DNA from: Legionella anisa
Lineage (GTDB): Bacteria > Pseudomonadota > Gammaproteobacteria > Legionellales > Legionellaceae
Assembly: GCF_001467525.1 (NCBI RefSeq)
Contig: NZ_LNXS01000019.1
Span: 62,001 to 126,000, forward strand
Reading direction: 5' to 3'
Length of the DNA: 64,000 nucleotides
In this document: positions 1-8,504 of the stretch, piece by piece
Numbering within the stretch: the stretch's first letter is position 1
How the letters are laid out: every line of letters starts with the position of its first letter
The notes under the pieces: model-generated
What the model was told of the DNA's origin: nothing
The model's database searches: none
What the model saw: the letters and a program-made list of their open reading frames with translations, nothing else
Program-made: the position numbers and the translations under genes

Positions 1-1347
1 TGCTAGTCTCGATAAATCATTAGTCAATGCGATAAACATTAGAGCAGCTAATAGCAATAAACCTAAATAGGCTCCTGCAGATTTTAAATTATCAGATAGA
101 GGCTTGCGTCGAACGGCTTCCAATAAATAATACAGCAAATGCCCACCATCCAGCATAGGTATGGGTAACAAATTTAATGCACCTAAGCTGATGCTCACCA
201 AAGCAAGAAAAAATAAATAGGAGGTTAACCCGTTGCGCCCAGAATCACCTGCTCCTTGAGCAATACCCACTGGACCACTAATACTATTTAATCCCAATTT
301 TCCAGTAACCAACCTACCCATTAAAGTAAATGTAGTAGCGGTCAATTGCACAGTCTGATTTAATGCAGTCCCTACGGCAGTTAAAGGATCTTGTCTTTCC
401 AAACGCAACCAATGTTCTGGCCAATTGACCTTTTGTGACCGTACGCCTAAAAACCCTTCTATTTTCCCCTTATTTTCCTGGCTACCAGTTAGTACTACAA
501 CCTTTTGTATCTTTCCTTTTCTATTAATAGATAAAGTCACTTGTTTCGCGGGGCGTTCCTGCACATAATTCACTAAAAACAACCAGTCGTTAAAAGGCGT
601 TCCATCCACACTTAATATCTTGTCGCCATTTTCTAATCCTGCTTTTGCTGCTGGGGAATTGGGAACGACTTCACCAACTATAGGAGGAATCGAAGGAATA
701 AAAGGCTCAATCCCTAAACTTTGGAGCGGATCTGGCTTTTTACTATCCAATTGCCAATCAGCCAAAGGCAAAGAAACTTGACGTCGATGCCCATCGACCA
801 TGGACTTCAGCGTTAATTGGATCGTTTCCTGAGAACCGACAAGAGGCATAATCGCATACTGAAAATCGCGCCAGCTGTTGATCTTAGTGTCATTCAGCGC
901 AACAATTTCTTCTTTGCCGTTTACTCCAGCATGCGCCGCAATACTATTAGGCCTCACCGATTCAATCATAGGTGCTAAAGATTGCATTCCTATAACCAAT
1001 ACCCACCATAAAGCGACAAAAGCAAAAAGAAAATTAAAAAAAGGACCTGCAAGAACAATTGCAGTTCTTTTCCAAAGAGATTGATTATTAAAGGCTAAAT
1101 GACGTTCGTTTTCGGCAACATTTCCTTCAGATTCGTCCAGCATTTTGACATAGCCGCCAAGAGGAAACAGAGACCACGCATATTCTGTTCCCTTTTTATC
1201 ACGCCAATGCGCCAAAATAGGACCAAAGCCAAAAGAAAAACGTAGTACTTTAACACCGCACCAACGCGCCACTTGAAAATGACCATACTCATGGACTGTA
1301 ACCAACAAGACTAGGGCCAAAAGAAAATACAGCAATGTTGAAAGCAT
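1..1347 (-). CDS. rseP: RIP metalloprotease RseP, site-2 protease (3' end cut by window edge)
   Basis: Inner-membrane zinc protease of the S2P family. It makes the second cut in anti-sigma factor RseA in the envelope stress response and also clears signal-peptide remnants. The reading frame is open from ATG at 1347 to base 1, giving 449 codons with no stop. The usual length is about 450, so only the last residues or the stop are missing. The zinc motif HEYGH lies at residues 19-23 in the first membrane helix. The third ligand motif LDGGH lies near residue 400, followed by the last hydrophobic segment. PDZ sequence fills the middle. It lies 77 bp after cdsA in the usual uppS-cdsA-rseP order, without dxr between them. 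The assignment is secure from the two metal motifs and the context. Confidence 0.93.
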   Translation of the reverse strand, partial: MLSTLLYFLLALVLLVTVHEYGHFQVARWCGVKVLRFSFGFGPILAHWRDKKGTEYAWSLFPLGGYVKMLDESEGNVAENERHLAFNNQSLWKRTAIVLAGPFFNFLFAFVALWWVLVIGMQSLAPMIESVRPNSIAAHAGVNGKEEIVALNDTKINSWRDFQYAIMPLVGSQETIQLTLKSMVDGHRRQVSLPLADWQLDSKKPDPLQSLGIEPFIPSIPPIVGEVVPNSPAAKAGLENGDKILSVDGTPFNDWLFLVNYVQERPAKQVTLSINRKGKIQKVVVLTGSQENKGKIEGFLGVRSQKVNWPEHWLRLERQDPLTAVGTALNQTVQLTATTFTLMGRLVTGKLGLNSISGPVGIAQGAGDSGRNGLTSYLFFLALVSISLGALNLLPIPMLDGGHLLYYLLEAVRRKPLSDNLKSAGAYLGLLLLAALMFIALTNDLSRLA

Positions 1348-1424
1348 AGTGCAATCCCAAATGAAGTATACTCGAGAATTACTCTCCTAAAATTCTCCGA
1401 GATTTAGGTAAAAGTTCTTTCCTG

Positions 1425-2222
1425 CTATTTCACACTCACAAATAAAGTGAGCCCGAAATAAAATAAAGGTAAAGCTGCAATTAAACTGTCCAAACGGTCT
1501 AAAATACCCCCATGACCAGGAATAATAGCGCCTGTATCTTTTAAATGACAACGACGCTTCAATATACTGATGAATAAATCACCAAAGATCGCAATAATTA
1601 TAGTACATATAGCTAAAACGAACCAATGAACTGCGCTCGCTGGATTAAAATAACCATAACCAATCCAAGCAATCAACATGGAAAAAATAACGCCGCCCAC
1701 AACCCCTTCCCAGGACTTTCCAGGGCTAACTCGCGGAATTAATTTATGTTTCCCCAGAAGCTTTCCACTAATATAAGCCCCTGTGTCTGAAACCCAAATT
1801 AAAAACAATAAATAAACAAGTAAGGCTTTACCATGAGGTAAATAATATAAGTGAACAAGACTTTGCACGAATAAAGGTAAGAGCAACAGACATACAGCGG
1901 CTACAATGACAGGATAGCCCCAATACTTCTGAGAGCTGGGGAACCAAAGAATAGCAAGAATATTGAAAGCCCAAACAATTAATCCAACATATAACCAATA
2001 AGAAAAAAGATAATTACATGCCCACAAACAAAAAAACATCAACACAAAAAATCCAGCTTGAAAAGTCCAATTTTTCAAAGGGATTAACTGAAGACACTCT
2101 CTAGTTGCAGCAAAAAAAACAAGCAAAACAATTCCTGCCAAAAGCCACTGATTGCCATAAAAAATAAGCCATAAAACCAAGGGCACTAAAATCAGTGTTG
2201 TAATTAAGCGCTGCAAGAACAT
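1425..2222 (-). CDS. cdsA: Phosphatidate cytidylyltransferase
   Basis: Makes CDP-diacylglycerol from CTP and phosphatidic acid at the inner membrane, the branch point for phospholipids, including the PssA substrate encoded near 22 kb. The protein is about 265 residues with many hydrophobic helices. The C-terminal CDS signature is present (KDTGAIIPGHGGILDRLDS). I place the start at the ATG at 2222 (MFLQRLITT), because AAGAAGGG lies just upstream and family members begin this way. An upstream in-frame ATG at 2270 would overlap uppS by 17 bases. It follows uppS and precedes rseP, and the three probably form one transcript. Confidence 0.93.
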   Translation of the reverse strand: MFLQRLITTLILVPLVLWLIFYGNQWLLAGIVLLVFFAATRECLQLIPLKNWTFQAGFFVLMFFCLWACNYLFSYWLYVGLIVWAFNILAILWFPSSQKYWGYPVIVAAVCLLLLPLFVQSLVHLYYLPHGKALLVYLLFLIWVSDTGAYISGKLLGKHKLIPRVSPGKSWEGVVGGVIFSMLIAWIGYGYFNPASAVHWFVLAICTIIIAIFGDLFISILKRRCHLKDTGAIIPGHGGILDRLDSLIAALPLFYFGLTLFVSVK

Positions 2223-2253
2223 AAATTTGCCCTTCTTAGTGTTAAAAAATGAA

Positions 2254-2961
2254 TTAGGAAATTTGCCCAAATCTTCTTTTTCTTTTATTAAATGAAGCTA
2301 AAGCCAACTCAAGTTCATGTTCACCGAAGTCCGGCCAATGAACCTCGCTAAAATATAGCTCTGTATAAGCAAGCTGCCAGAGGAAAAAATTACTAATTCG
2401 CAATTCACCACTGGTGCGAATAAATAAATCAGGATCGGATAACCCTTCTGTATCCAAATAATGAGCAAAACTGGTTTCGTTGATCTCTTCTACAGACAGT
2501 TCACCATTCAATACGGATCGGGCTATTTTTTTTGCCGCATTGACCACATCCCATTTACCACCATAATTTACAACCACATTCAAAATTAATTGCTCATTAT
2601 TTGCTGTCAAAAGCTCAGCTTCTCGCATTTGTTTTTGCAACACCGGTGAGAGTACACTGCGATCCCCAGTAAATCGCATGCGTATTCCATGCTGATTCAA
2701 CTCAAAAATTTCCTTTCGTAAGGACTCCAGGAATAATTCCATTAAAAAATTAACCTCCTCTGCTGGTCTGCACCAGTTTTCAGAGCTAAAAGCAAATAAA
2801 CTAAGACAAGGAATTCCTTTAGTCATACAGCAGCGAATCATTTTTTTTACAGACTCAACACCCGCTTTATGACCTTCAATACGCGGCAGCCCTCTACTTT
2901 CAGCCCAACGACCGTTTCCATCCATAATAATGGCAACATGCTGAGGAATTTTTTGTTCCAA
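2254..2961 (-). CDS. uppS: Undecaprenyl diphosphate synthase (TTG start)
   Basis: Cis-prenyltransferase that adds eight isopentenyl units to farnesyl diphosphate, giving the C55 lipid carrier for peptidoglycan and other envelope polymers. At 235 residues it is slightly short for the family. The signature MDGNGRWA is at residues 13-20 and holds the catalytic Asp. The C-terminal [18 protein letters not shown] block is intact. The first codon is TTG at 2961 with GGGAAGAG upstream. The next in-frame ATG falls inside the catalytic motif, so the TTG start is needed. It is the first gene of the minus-strand cluster and is divergent from gpmI. Confidence 0.94.
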   Translation of the reverse strand: MEQKIPQHVAIIMDGNGRWAESRGLPRIEGHKAGVESVKKMIRCCMTKGIPCLSLFAFSSENWCRPAEEVNFLMELFLESLRKEIFELNQHGIRMRFTGDRSVLSPVLQKQMREAELLTANNEQLILNVVVNYGGKWDVVNAAKKIARSVLNGELSVEEINETSFAHYLDTEGLSDPDLFIRTSGELRISNFFLWQLAYTELYFSEVHWPDFGEHELELALASFNKRKRRFGQIS

Positions 2962-3180
2962 ACTACTCTTCCCAATCTAAATAAATGGTACATAGTCTAA
3001 CCTTTTTAATACAAAAATGACACTATTCACCCTTGTAAGTTAACAATGTAATGCACTATTTTAGAAAAAAAACACTATATCACGATTTACTAAAAATGAG
3101 TGGACAAACATACCTTAAGTTTTGTAGATCAATGAACTATGAAAGGAACGAATACATTACGAAATACCTGCCAAATAATG

Positions 3181-3186
3181 TATAAT
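3181..3186 (+). promoter_or_regulatory. Possible -10 box of gpmI
   Basis: A perfect TATAAT lies about 40 bases before the gpmI start, in the 263-base divergent gap between uppS and gpmI. No convincing -35 hexamer is visible at the right spacing, so the call rests on the -10 match alone. Nothing else in this gap was recognised. Confidence 0.35.
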
Positions 3187-3224
3187 CCACCCACCAAATT
3201 TGACTGTACTCTACGGAGAATTGC

Positions 3225-4766
3225 ATGCAAAAAAAAGCAACCTTGTTGCTCATGATCTTAGACGGCTGGGGCTATAATGAAAATAACAAACATAATGCTA
3301 TTGCCCAAGCCAACACCCCTCAATGGGATGAATGGTGGAAAAGTTGCCCCCATATTCTTTTGCAAGCATCTGGGTTTGCAGTTGGTTTACCTGATGCGCA
3401 AATGGGTAATTCAGAAGTAGGACATATGCATATTGGTGCAGGTAGAGTAATACAACAAGATTACACGCGCATTAACGAAAGCATAAAGAATGGCGAATTT
3501 GCCAATAACCCGGTTTTCCATGATGTAATTTCCACATTGCAGAAAACTGAAAAATCGTTGCACATCATGGGATTGTTTTCCCCAGGAGGAGTCCACAGTC
3601 ACGAACAGCATTTATTTGCCCTACTCAACTTATGTGCCCAACAAAAATTTACTTCTGTCTATTTGCATTTATTTTTAGATGGGCGAGACACTCCGCCACA
3701 AAGCGTGTTACAAAGCTTGGCACGCCTCAATGCAGAGTTAAAAACACATCCGGTAGCTCAAGTGTGTTCAATTAGCGGGCGCTATTATGCTATGGACAGA
3801 GACAATCGTTGGGAAAGAATAGAGCCTGTTTATACTGTATTAACTCAAGGCAGCAGTGAGCATCATTTTGAGGATGCAGAAACAGCGATAAAATCTTATT
3901 ATCAACAAAATCTGTCTGATGAATTCATACCTCCGACTCGTATAGGCAAAAAGAAAGCCATTGAAGATGGAGATGCCATTTTCTTCTTTAATTTTCGAGC
4001 TGACAGAGCCCGACAATTAACCACGGCTTTTATTGATCCAACATTTAAAAAATTTAACCGTGCTGTACAACCTCAATTATCCTATTTTGTCAGTATGACT
4101 CAATACGATAAAAAATTACCCACGACCCAAGCCTTTCCTCCTATTCTTTTAAATAATACCTTAGGGGAAGTTCTAGCAGTCCATGGCTTAAGTCAATTAC
4201 GCATTGCTGAAACAGAAAAATATGCCCATGTAACTTTTTTCTTCAATGGCGGGAATGAAAATGTTTTTACTCACGAAGAAAGGATCTTAATTGCATCCCC
4301 CAAAGTTGCCACATATGATTTACAGCCTGAAATGAGCGCACCTCAATTAACAGAATGCTTGGTCGAGGCAATTAACAGTAATGCTTATGATGTCATTATT
4401 TGTAATTATGCCAATGCCGATATGGTAGGACATAGCGGGGATTTTAAAGCTACGATTCGCGCAATAGAATGCCTTGATCAATGCATGAGTAAAGTCTGGA
4501 ATGCGCTGGAAAAACAAGGTGGGAAATTACTCATTACAGCGGATCATGGTAATGCAGAAGAAATGTTTGACGAAACAACACTTCAAGCACATACTGCTCA
4601 TACTAGTGAACCTGTGCCATTAGTATATGTCGGAGGTCATTGGCATTTTTCCCGAAGCGAAGGCAGCTTAATTGATATCGCACCAACAATGCTTGCTTTA
4701 CTAGGAATTACTCCTCCAGTGGAAATGACAGGTCATCAATTGTTAGAAAAAAATACTCATGAATAA
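3225..4766 (+). CDS. gpmI: 2,3-bisphosphoglycerate-independent phosphoglycerate mutase
   Basis: Interconverts 3- and 2-phosphoglycerate in glycolysis and gluconeogenesis. It belongs to the alkaline-phosphatase superfamily and uses two Mn ions. The length of 513 residues is normal. The metal Asp is in LDGWG (D13), the phosphorylated Ser is in MGNSEVGH (S63), and the late metal motifs ADMVGHSGD and ITADHGNAEEM are intact. GGAGAA precedes the ATG. Its stop overlaps the start of the EnvC-like gene by 8 bases (ATGAATAA), so the pair is translationally coupled. This gpmI-envC-ctpA order is a common gammaproteobacterial arrangement. Confidence 0.96.
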   Translation: MQKKATLLLMILDGWGYNENNKHNAIAQANTPQWDEWWKSCPHILLQASGFAVGLPDAQMGNSEVGHMHIGAGRVIQQDYTRINESIKNGEFANNPVFHDVISTLQKTEKSLHIMGLFSPGGVHSHEQHLFALLNLCAQQKFTSVYLHLFLDGRDTPPQSVLQSLARLNAELKTHPVAQVCSISGRYYAMDRDNRWERIEPVYTVLTQGSSEHHFEDAETAIKSYYQQNLSDEFIPPTRIGKKKAIEDGDAIFFFNFRADRARQLTTAFIDPTFKKFNRAVQPQLSYFVSMTQYDKKLPTTQAFPPILLNNTLGEVLAVHGLSQLRIAETEKYAHVTFFFNGGNENVFTHEERILIASPKVATYDLQPEMSAPQLTECLVEAINSNAYDVIICNYANADMVGHSGDFKATIRAIECLDQCMSKVWNALEKQGGKLLITADHGNAEEMFDETTLQAHTAHTSEPVPLVYVGGHWHFSRSEGSLIDIAPTMLALLGITPPVEMTGHQLLEKNTHE

Positions 4767-5901
4767 ACGGAATTACACTATTTCTTTTGCCGGATTGGTC
4801 TTTAGTATGCTGTTCTGTTTTGAAGTGCATGCAGAACCGACTTCCACCGTAGTGCAAACACAAAATAAGTTAAAGCAATTGGATGCGCAAATTAACAGCC
4901 TTCAACAAAACTTAAACTCAGCTCATGATAAACGAGGTGTTTTAAATAAGGAATTGTCAGAAACCGAAAAGCAAATTGGTGAAGGGGTTCATAAGCTACA
5001 CTCCATTCAGGATGACATTAAGAATAAAGAAAATAGAATTACTGAATTACAAAATCAAGTAAATCAGTTAAATCAACAGCTGATTACCCAACAACAATTA
5101 TTAGCCAATCATGTACGTGCTCGTTATCAAATGGGCGAATATCAGCCGCTTAAATTATTGCTTAATCAGGATGATCCCAATAAAGTGAGTCGGATTCTGA
5201 CGTACTATCAATATATTGTTAAATCACGACAACAACTTATTGATAAAATTGATAAAACACGTGTAAGTCTCAGTGAAAGTAAAGAAAAACTTCGGGTAGA
5301 ACTTATTGCGAACAAACAACTAAAAGCTGAGCTTACTCAGCATCAGCAGCAACTGCAAAAAAACAAAAGTTATCATACTGCTTTAATTCAATCACTGAAT
5401 CATGAAATTCAAGATAATCAAAACACCTTGCGGGAGGTACGAAAAAATAAAGAGAATTTAGCACGCTTACTTAAGTCACTAGCGCAACAAAGTAGTACTC
5501 CAACAAGTAAACCTTTTAACCAAGCAAGTAAGCCCTTTAGTCAGATGCGCAAAAAATTGCCGCTTCCGATCCAGAGTCAGAACCATTCTCTACGCAAAAT
5601 GAACCAAGGAGTGACATTTTTTGCCGAGGAAGGAACAGTAGTTACTGCCATTTATCCAGGGAAAGTAGTATTTAGCGATTGGCTTAAAGGATATGGTTTA
5701 CTTCTTATCATTGATCACGGACAAGGTTTTATGACTTTATACGCTCATAACCAATCTTTATTTAAAAACAAAGGCCAATATGTACGTCAAAATGAACAAA
5801 TTGCCAGTGTAGGGCATACCGGCGGAATTAAACAAAACGGTCTATACTTTGAAATAAGACTAAAGGGAAAAGCTATTCCACCACTTAATTGGTTGTCGTA
5901 G
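4759..5901 (+). CDS. EnvC-like murein hydrolase activator (degenerate LytM domain)
   Basis: Periplasmic coiled-coil protein of the EnvC type, which activates AmiA/AmiB amidases at the septum. Residues 1-25 form a signal peptide ending near VHA. Residues about 30-240 are heptad-rich and Gln/Lys-rich coiled coil. Residues about 275-378 are a peptidase M23/LytM fold. The catalytic set is incomplete. The first HxxxD motif reads NQGVT, and the last histidine position reads LYFEIR instead of HFE. Only the YAH motif remains, so an activator role is more likely than hydrolysis. It overlaps gpmI and precedes ctpA, both with cell-envelope partners in other genomes. Confidence 0.85.
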   Translation: MNKRNYTISFAGLVFSMLFCFEVHAEPTSTVVQTQNKLKQLDAQINSLQQNLNSAHDKRGVLNKELSETEKQIGEGVHKLHSIQDDIKNKENRITELQNQVNQLNQQLITQQQLLANHVRARYQMGEYQPLKLLLNQDDPNKVSRILTYYQYIVKSRQQLIDKIDKTRVSLSESKEKLRVELIANKQLKAELTQHQQQLQKNKSYHTALIQSLNHEIQDNQNTLREVRKNKENLARLLKSLAQQSSTPTSKPFNQASKPFSQMRKKLPLPIQSQNHSLRKMNQGVTFFAEEGTVVTAIYPGKVVFSDWLKGYGLLLIIDHGQGFMTLYAHNQSLFKNKGQYVRQNEQIASVGHTGGIKQNGLYFEIRLKGKAIPPLNWLS

Positions 5902-5909
5902 GTTAACCC

Positions 5910-5925
5910 TGGCACCTTAATTGCA
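5910..5925 (+). promoter_or_regulatory. Predicted sigma-54 (-24/-12) promoter before ctpA
   Basis: The sequence CTGGCACCTTAATTGCA matches the RpoN consensus TGGCAC-N5-TTGCA, with the required ten bases between the GG and GC dinucleotides. It lies 61 bases before the ctpA start and 9 bases after the EnvC-like stop, so transcription would start near 5935. rpoN itself is at 19.0 kb in this window. No enhancer site was identified. A match this exact in a short intergenic gap is unlikely to be chance, but it is a sequence prediction only. Confidence 0.6.
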
Positions 5926-5985
5926 TTTCAAAATTATAATAAAGAAGATGGCTTATTTTGTAGCCTTGCATCTGAGGAGATCGCT

Positions 5986-7332
5986 ATGTTGATAAGAAAA
6001 CTTCCACGCTCGCTTGCGATAGTATATGCGTTTACTCTTATGTTACCTCTGACAAGTTTTGCAGATGATGAGGCTAATACAGATACTTCTACAAGCTCCA
6101 GTAGTACTAAAGCGGTTCCTTTAGAAGATGTACAACGATTTTCTAATGCCATAGGTGAAATTAAAAAATACTACGTCAAACCGATTGATGATAAAGAACT
6201 TTTTGATAATGCCATTCGTGGTATGCTGAGTGGCCTTGATCCACACTCCAGCTACTTGGATGAAGAAGAATTTAAAGAGCTGCAAACATCAACTAGCGGT
6301 GAATTTGGTGGTTTAGGTTTAGAAGTAACTATGGAAGATGGCGTGGTTAAAGTAGTTACTCCTCTGGTTGATACCCCAGCCTTTAAAGCAGGGATCAAAT
6401 CTGGCGACTACATTATTAAATTAGGAAAAGAATCCGTTCAAGGTCTTTCTCTTAAAGACGCAGTCAACCTCATGCGTGGTAAAGCTGGAAGTACCATTCA
6501 ATTGACTGTACTACGTAAAGGGGTAAACAAAGCACTTACTTTTGATTTAATACGAGAAATTATTCAAATTAAAAGTGTACAAAGCAAAATGCTTGCTCCA
6601 GGCTATGGTTACATTAGATTAACTCAATTCCAGGCATTGACTGGAAAAGATATGTTGCAAGCCATTGATCGATTAAAACAACAATCTGGAGGAGATTTAA
6701 AAGGTTTAATACTGGACTTACGTAACAACCCAGGAGGATTGCTCGATTCAGCAATTCAGGTTTCTGATGCTTTTCTTGGTAAAGACAAATCAGGTAAGCC
6801 AGAAACAATTGTCTCAACTAAAGGACGTTTGCCTGGCTCAGACTTTACTGCCATAGCTAAGGGAGTTGATATCTTACATAACGCCCCAATGGTTGTATTA
6901 ATTAATAATGGCTCTGCATCTGCGGCCGAAATTGTAGCTGGCGCACTTAAAGACAATAAAAGAGCTGTTATTCTTGGTACAACAAGCTTTGGTAAAGGTT
7001 CAGTACAAACCGTATTACCGCTCGATGAAAAAACCGGGATTAAGTTAACCACCGCCCTTTATTACACTCCATCAGGAACATCAATTCAAGCCCAAGGAAT
7101 TATACCTGATATCGTGGTTAATGAGGTCGAAATCCCTAAAACTGCTGCGAAACCTTCTGATCTCACTGGATTTAGTGAAGCAAGCCTTAATGGGCATTTA
7201 GTGAATAAGAATAATGCGGAAACAATTAAACCTAAAGACATCAAAGCACAAATAGATGAGTTAATGCATAATGATTATCAACTCTACGCTGCGTTAACCG
7301 TTTTGGAAGGTATGGCTTTAGCTAACAGATAA
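5986..7332 (+). CDS. ctpA: Carboxy-terminal processing protease, S41 family
   Basis: Periplasmic serine protease with a Ser-Lys dyad that trims or degrades exported proteins, in many species including peptidoglycan hydrolases. The length of 448 residues is typical of CtpA rather than the longer Prc. Residues 1-27 are a signal peptide (SFA/DD). A PDZ domain spans roughly 85-165 (GGLGLEV). The dyad is visible as Ser in NNGSASAAEI and Lys in SFGKGSVQ. GAGGAG precedes the ATG. It follows the EnvC-like gene by 84 bases, a gap holding a sigma-54 promoter match, so it may be read both from the gpmI operon and on its own. A terminator follows. Confidence 0.93.
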   Translation: MLIRKLPRSLAIVYAFTLMLPLTSFADDEANTDTSTSSSSTKAVPLEDVQRFSNAIGEIKKYYVKPIDDKELFDNAIRGMLSGLDPHSSYLDEEEFKELQTSTSGEFGGLGLEVTMEDGVVKVVTPLVDTPAFKAGIKSGDYIIKLGKESVQGLSLKDAVNLMRGKAGSTIQLTVLRKGVNKALTFDLIREIIQIKSVQSKMLAPGYGYIRLTQFQALTGKDMLQAIDRLKQQSGGDLKGLILDLRNNPGGLLDSAIQVSDAFLGKDKSGKPETIVSTKGRLPGSDFTAIAKGVDILHNAPMVVLINNGSASAAEIVAGALKDNKRAVILGTTSFGKGSVQTVLPLDEKTGIKLTTALYYTPSGTSIQAQGIIPDIVVNEVEIPKTAAKPSDLTGFSEASLNGHLVNKNNAETIKPKDIKAQIDELMHNDYQLYAALTVLEGMALANR

Positions 7333-7348
7333 TTAGTGTGTAAACGAG

Positions 7349-7390
7349 AAGAGGAGCCAAAGGGGTTGGATGCGGCTCCTCTTCTTTTTT
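7349..7390 (+). terminator. Rho-independent terminator after ctpA
   Basis: A perfect 10-bp stem, AAGAGGAGCC (7349-7358) and GGCTCCTCTT (7374-7383), with a 15-base loop, is followed at once by CTTTTTT. It ends the gpmI-envC-ctpA transcript. Confidence 0.88.
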
Positions 7391-7404
7391 ATAGAGTAAA
7401 AATT

Positions 7405-7462
7405 GTAGCCTGGGTGCAGCGCGAAGCGGAACCCGGGTTTCGCTTCGCTGCATCCAGGCTAC
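7405..7462. repeat. Family A palindromic repeat, copy 1
   Basis: A 58-base near-palindrome beginning GTAGCCTGGGTGCAGC and ending GCTGCATCCAGGCTAC. It lies between the convergent ends of ctpA and the binding-protein gene. Other copies are near 10.0, 25.0, 35.3, 38.8, 53.1 and 55.8 kb. Confidence 0.9.
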
Positions 7463-7490
7463 ACGTCAAATTTGAGTAATTTAAATGAAA

Positions 7491-8228
7491 TTAGACTGTA
7501 AGTATTTGCTTCTTATAAGAAACACCATTTTTATCTAAATTAAATCGTCCCATTACCCCTGTCCCAGATTCAAGCGCCAACAAATGTGTTGCAATTGCCT
7601 GACTGGAAAAGTCAGAATGAGTTTTCAAAGCAAGCAACGCACTACTATGAAGCAGATGGAATATATCAAAAGCATAACCCGCTTGACTGATAGGATGACT
7701 AAGATATTCTTGTTTATATTGAGCAATAAATTCTGGCTTCATTGATTGAGTCAAAACAGCAGACGGTTTGTGATTGGGGCTTTTTGCCTGAAAATTATTT
7801 TTTCCATCAGCAATTATGGTGTCATCAGTGAGACAAAAATGAATAATATTATTTTTTTTCGCTAAAGGTGCAACTAAAGCGCCACTTTCAGTTCCTTCCG
7901 TTAATAATACATTAATATGATGTGCCTCGATAAATTTTTGCACGGTTTTTGCTGCAGCATTACTTGGTATTTTATCCAGAGTATAAAACTCATAGTTAAT
8001 CTCTGAGGATTGCAACTGATCACGCGCAATTTCCATTGCTCCCAGCATATTTCTACCAATAAAAGCAGACTCACTGGAAAAAGGAGCATAAATACCAACA
8101 TGGATTGTCAGTTTGGTTTTATTTGTAGAGTCACTCATGCCAGATGCGGCATCACAAAAACTCACTGCCATTAGCGATACCAAAAAAGAACCTAAAACGG
8201 TATAAAATTTTGATAAAAAATGTTTCAT
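7491..8228 (-). CDS. Shortened periplasmic branched-chain amino-acid binding-like protein
   Basis: Resembles LivK-type receptor-family ligand-binding proteins (type 1 periplasmic fold). A signal peptide covers about 28 residues, ending near CDAAS. The first lobe is recognisable (IHVGIYAPFSSESAFIGRNM, an ATG-free glycine-rich entry, then VNVLLTEG-like strands). The C-terminal part (AGYAFDIFHLLHSSALLAL) is also typical. At about 245 residues it is some 120 shorter than normal, and the middle after the LTDDTII stretch appears to be missing, so binding may be lost. ATG at 8228 has AGGA 8 bases upstream and is preferred over in-frame ATGs at 8237 and 8234. No ABC permease or ATPase is nearby. It could be a decaying paralogue. 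Confidence 0.6.
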   Translation of the reverse strand: MKHFLSKFYTVLGSFLVSLMAVSFCDAASGMSDSTNKTKLTIHVGIYAPFSSESAFIGRNMLGAMEIARDQLQSSEINYEFYTLDKIPSNAAAKTVQKFIEAHHINVLLTEGTESGALVAPLAKKNNIIHFCLTDDTIIADGKNNFQAKSPNHKPSAVLTQSMKPEFIAQYKQEYLSHPISQAGYAFDIFHLLHSSALLALKTHSDFSSQAIATHLLALESGTGVMGRFNLDKNGVSYKKQILTV

Positions 8229-8504
8229 ATTCATCATCCTAATTGATTAGACTCTATTAATATTGCATTCAAATGAGTGTTGGCTTTTTTAAAATTATGT
8301 ATCTATTCACCACAATTTCAAAATCTTGGTGAAAAGACACATTTGAGTGCATGCTTTTCGTTCGAGATGCGCCAAATATGGCTTTTCGCTGAACTGTGCT
8401 GAATAATTAAATTATTTTGCTATGAATAGAATCTAAATACAATGGTTGGGATTTAATTATAATTGTGCGATAATCCCCACAAAAGTGACATATTTTCGAA
8501 TACA

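Noticed and set aside
1095..1292. A 65-residue minus-strand frame within rseP
   Set aside because: It is an alternate frame of rseP, whose own frame is open through 449 codons with both metal motifs.
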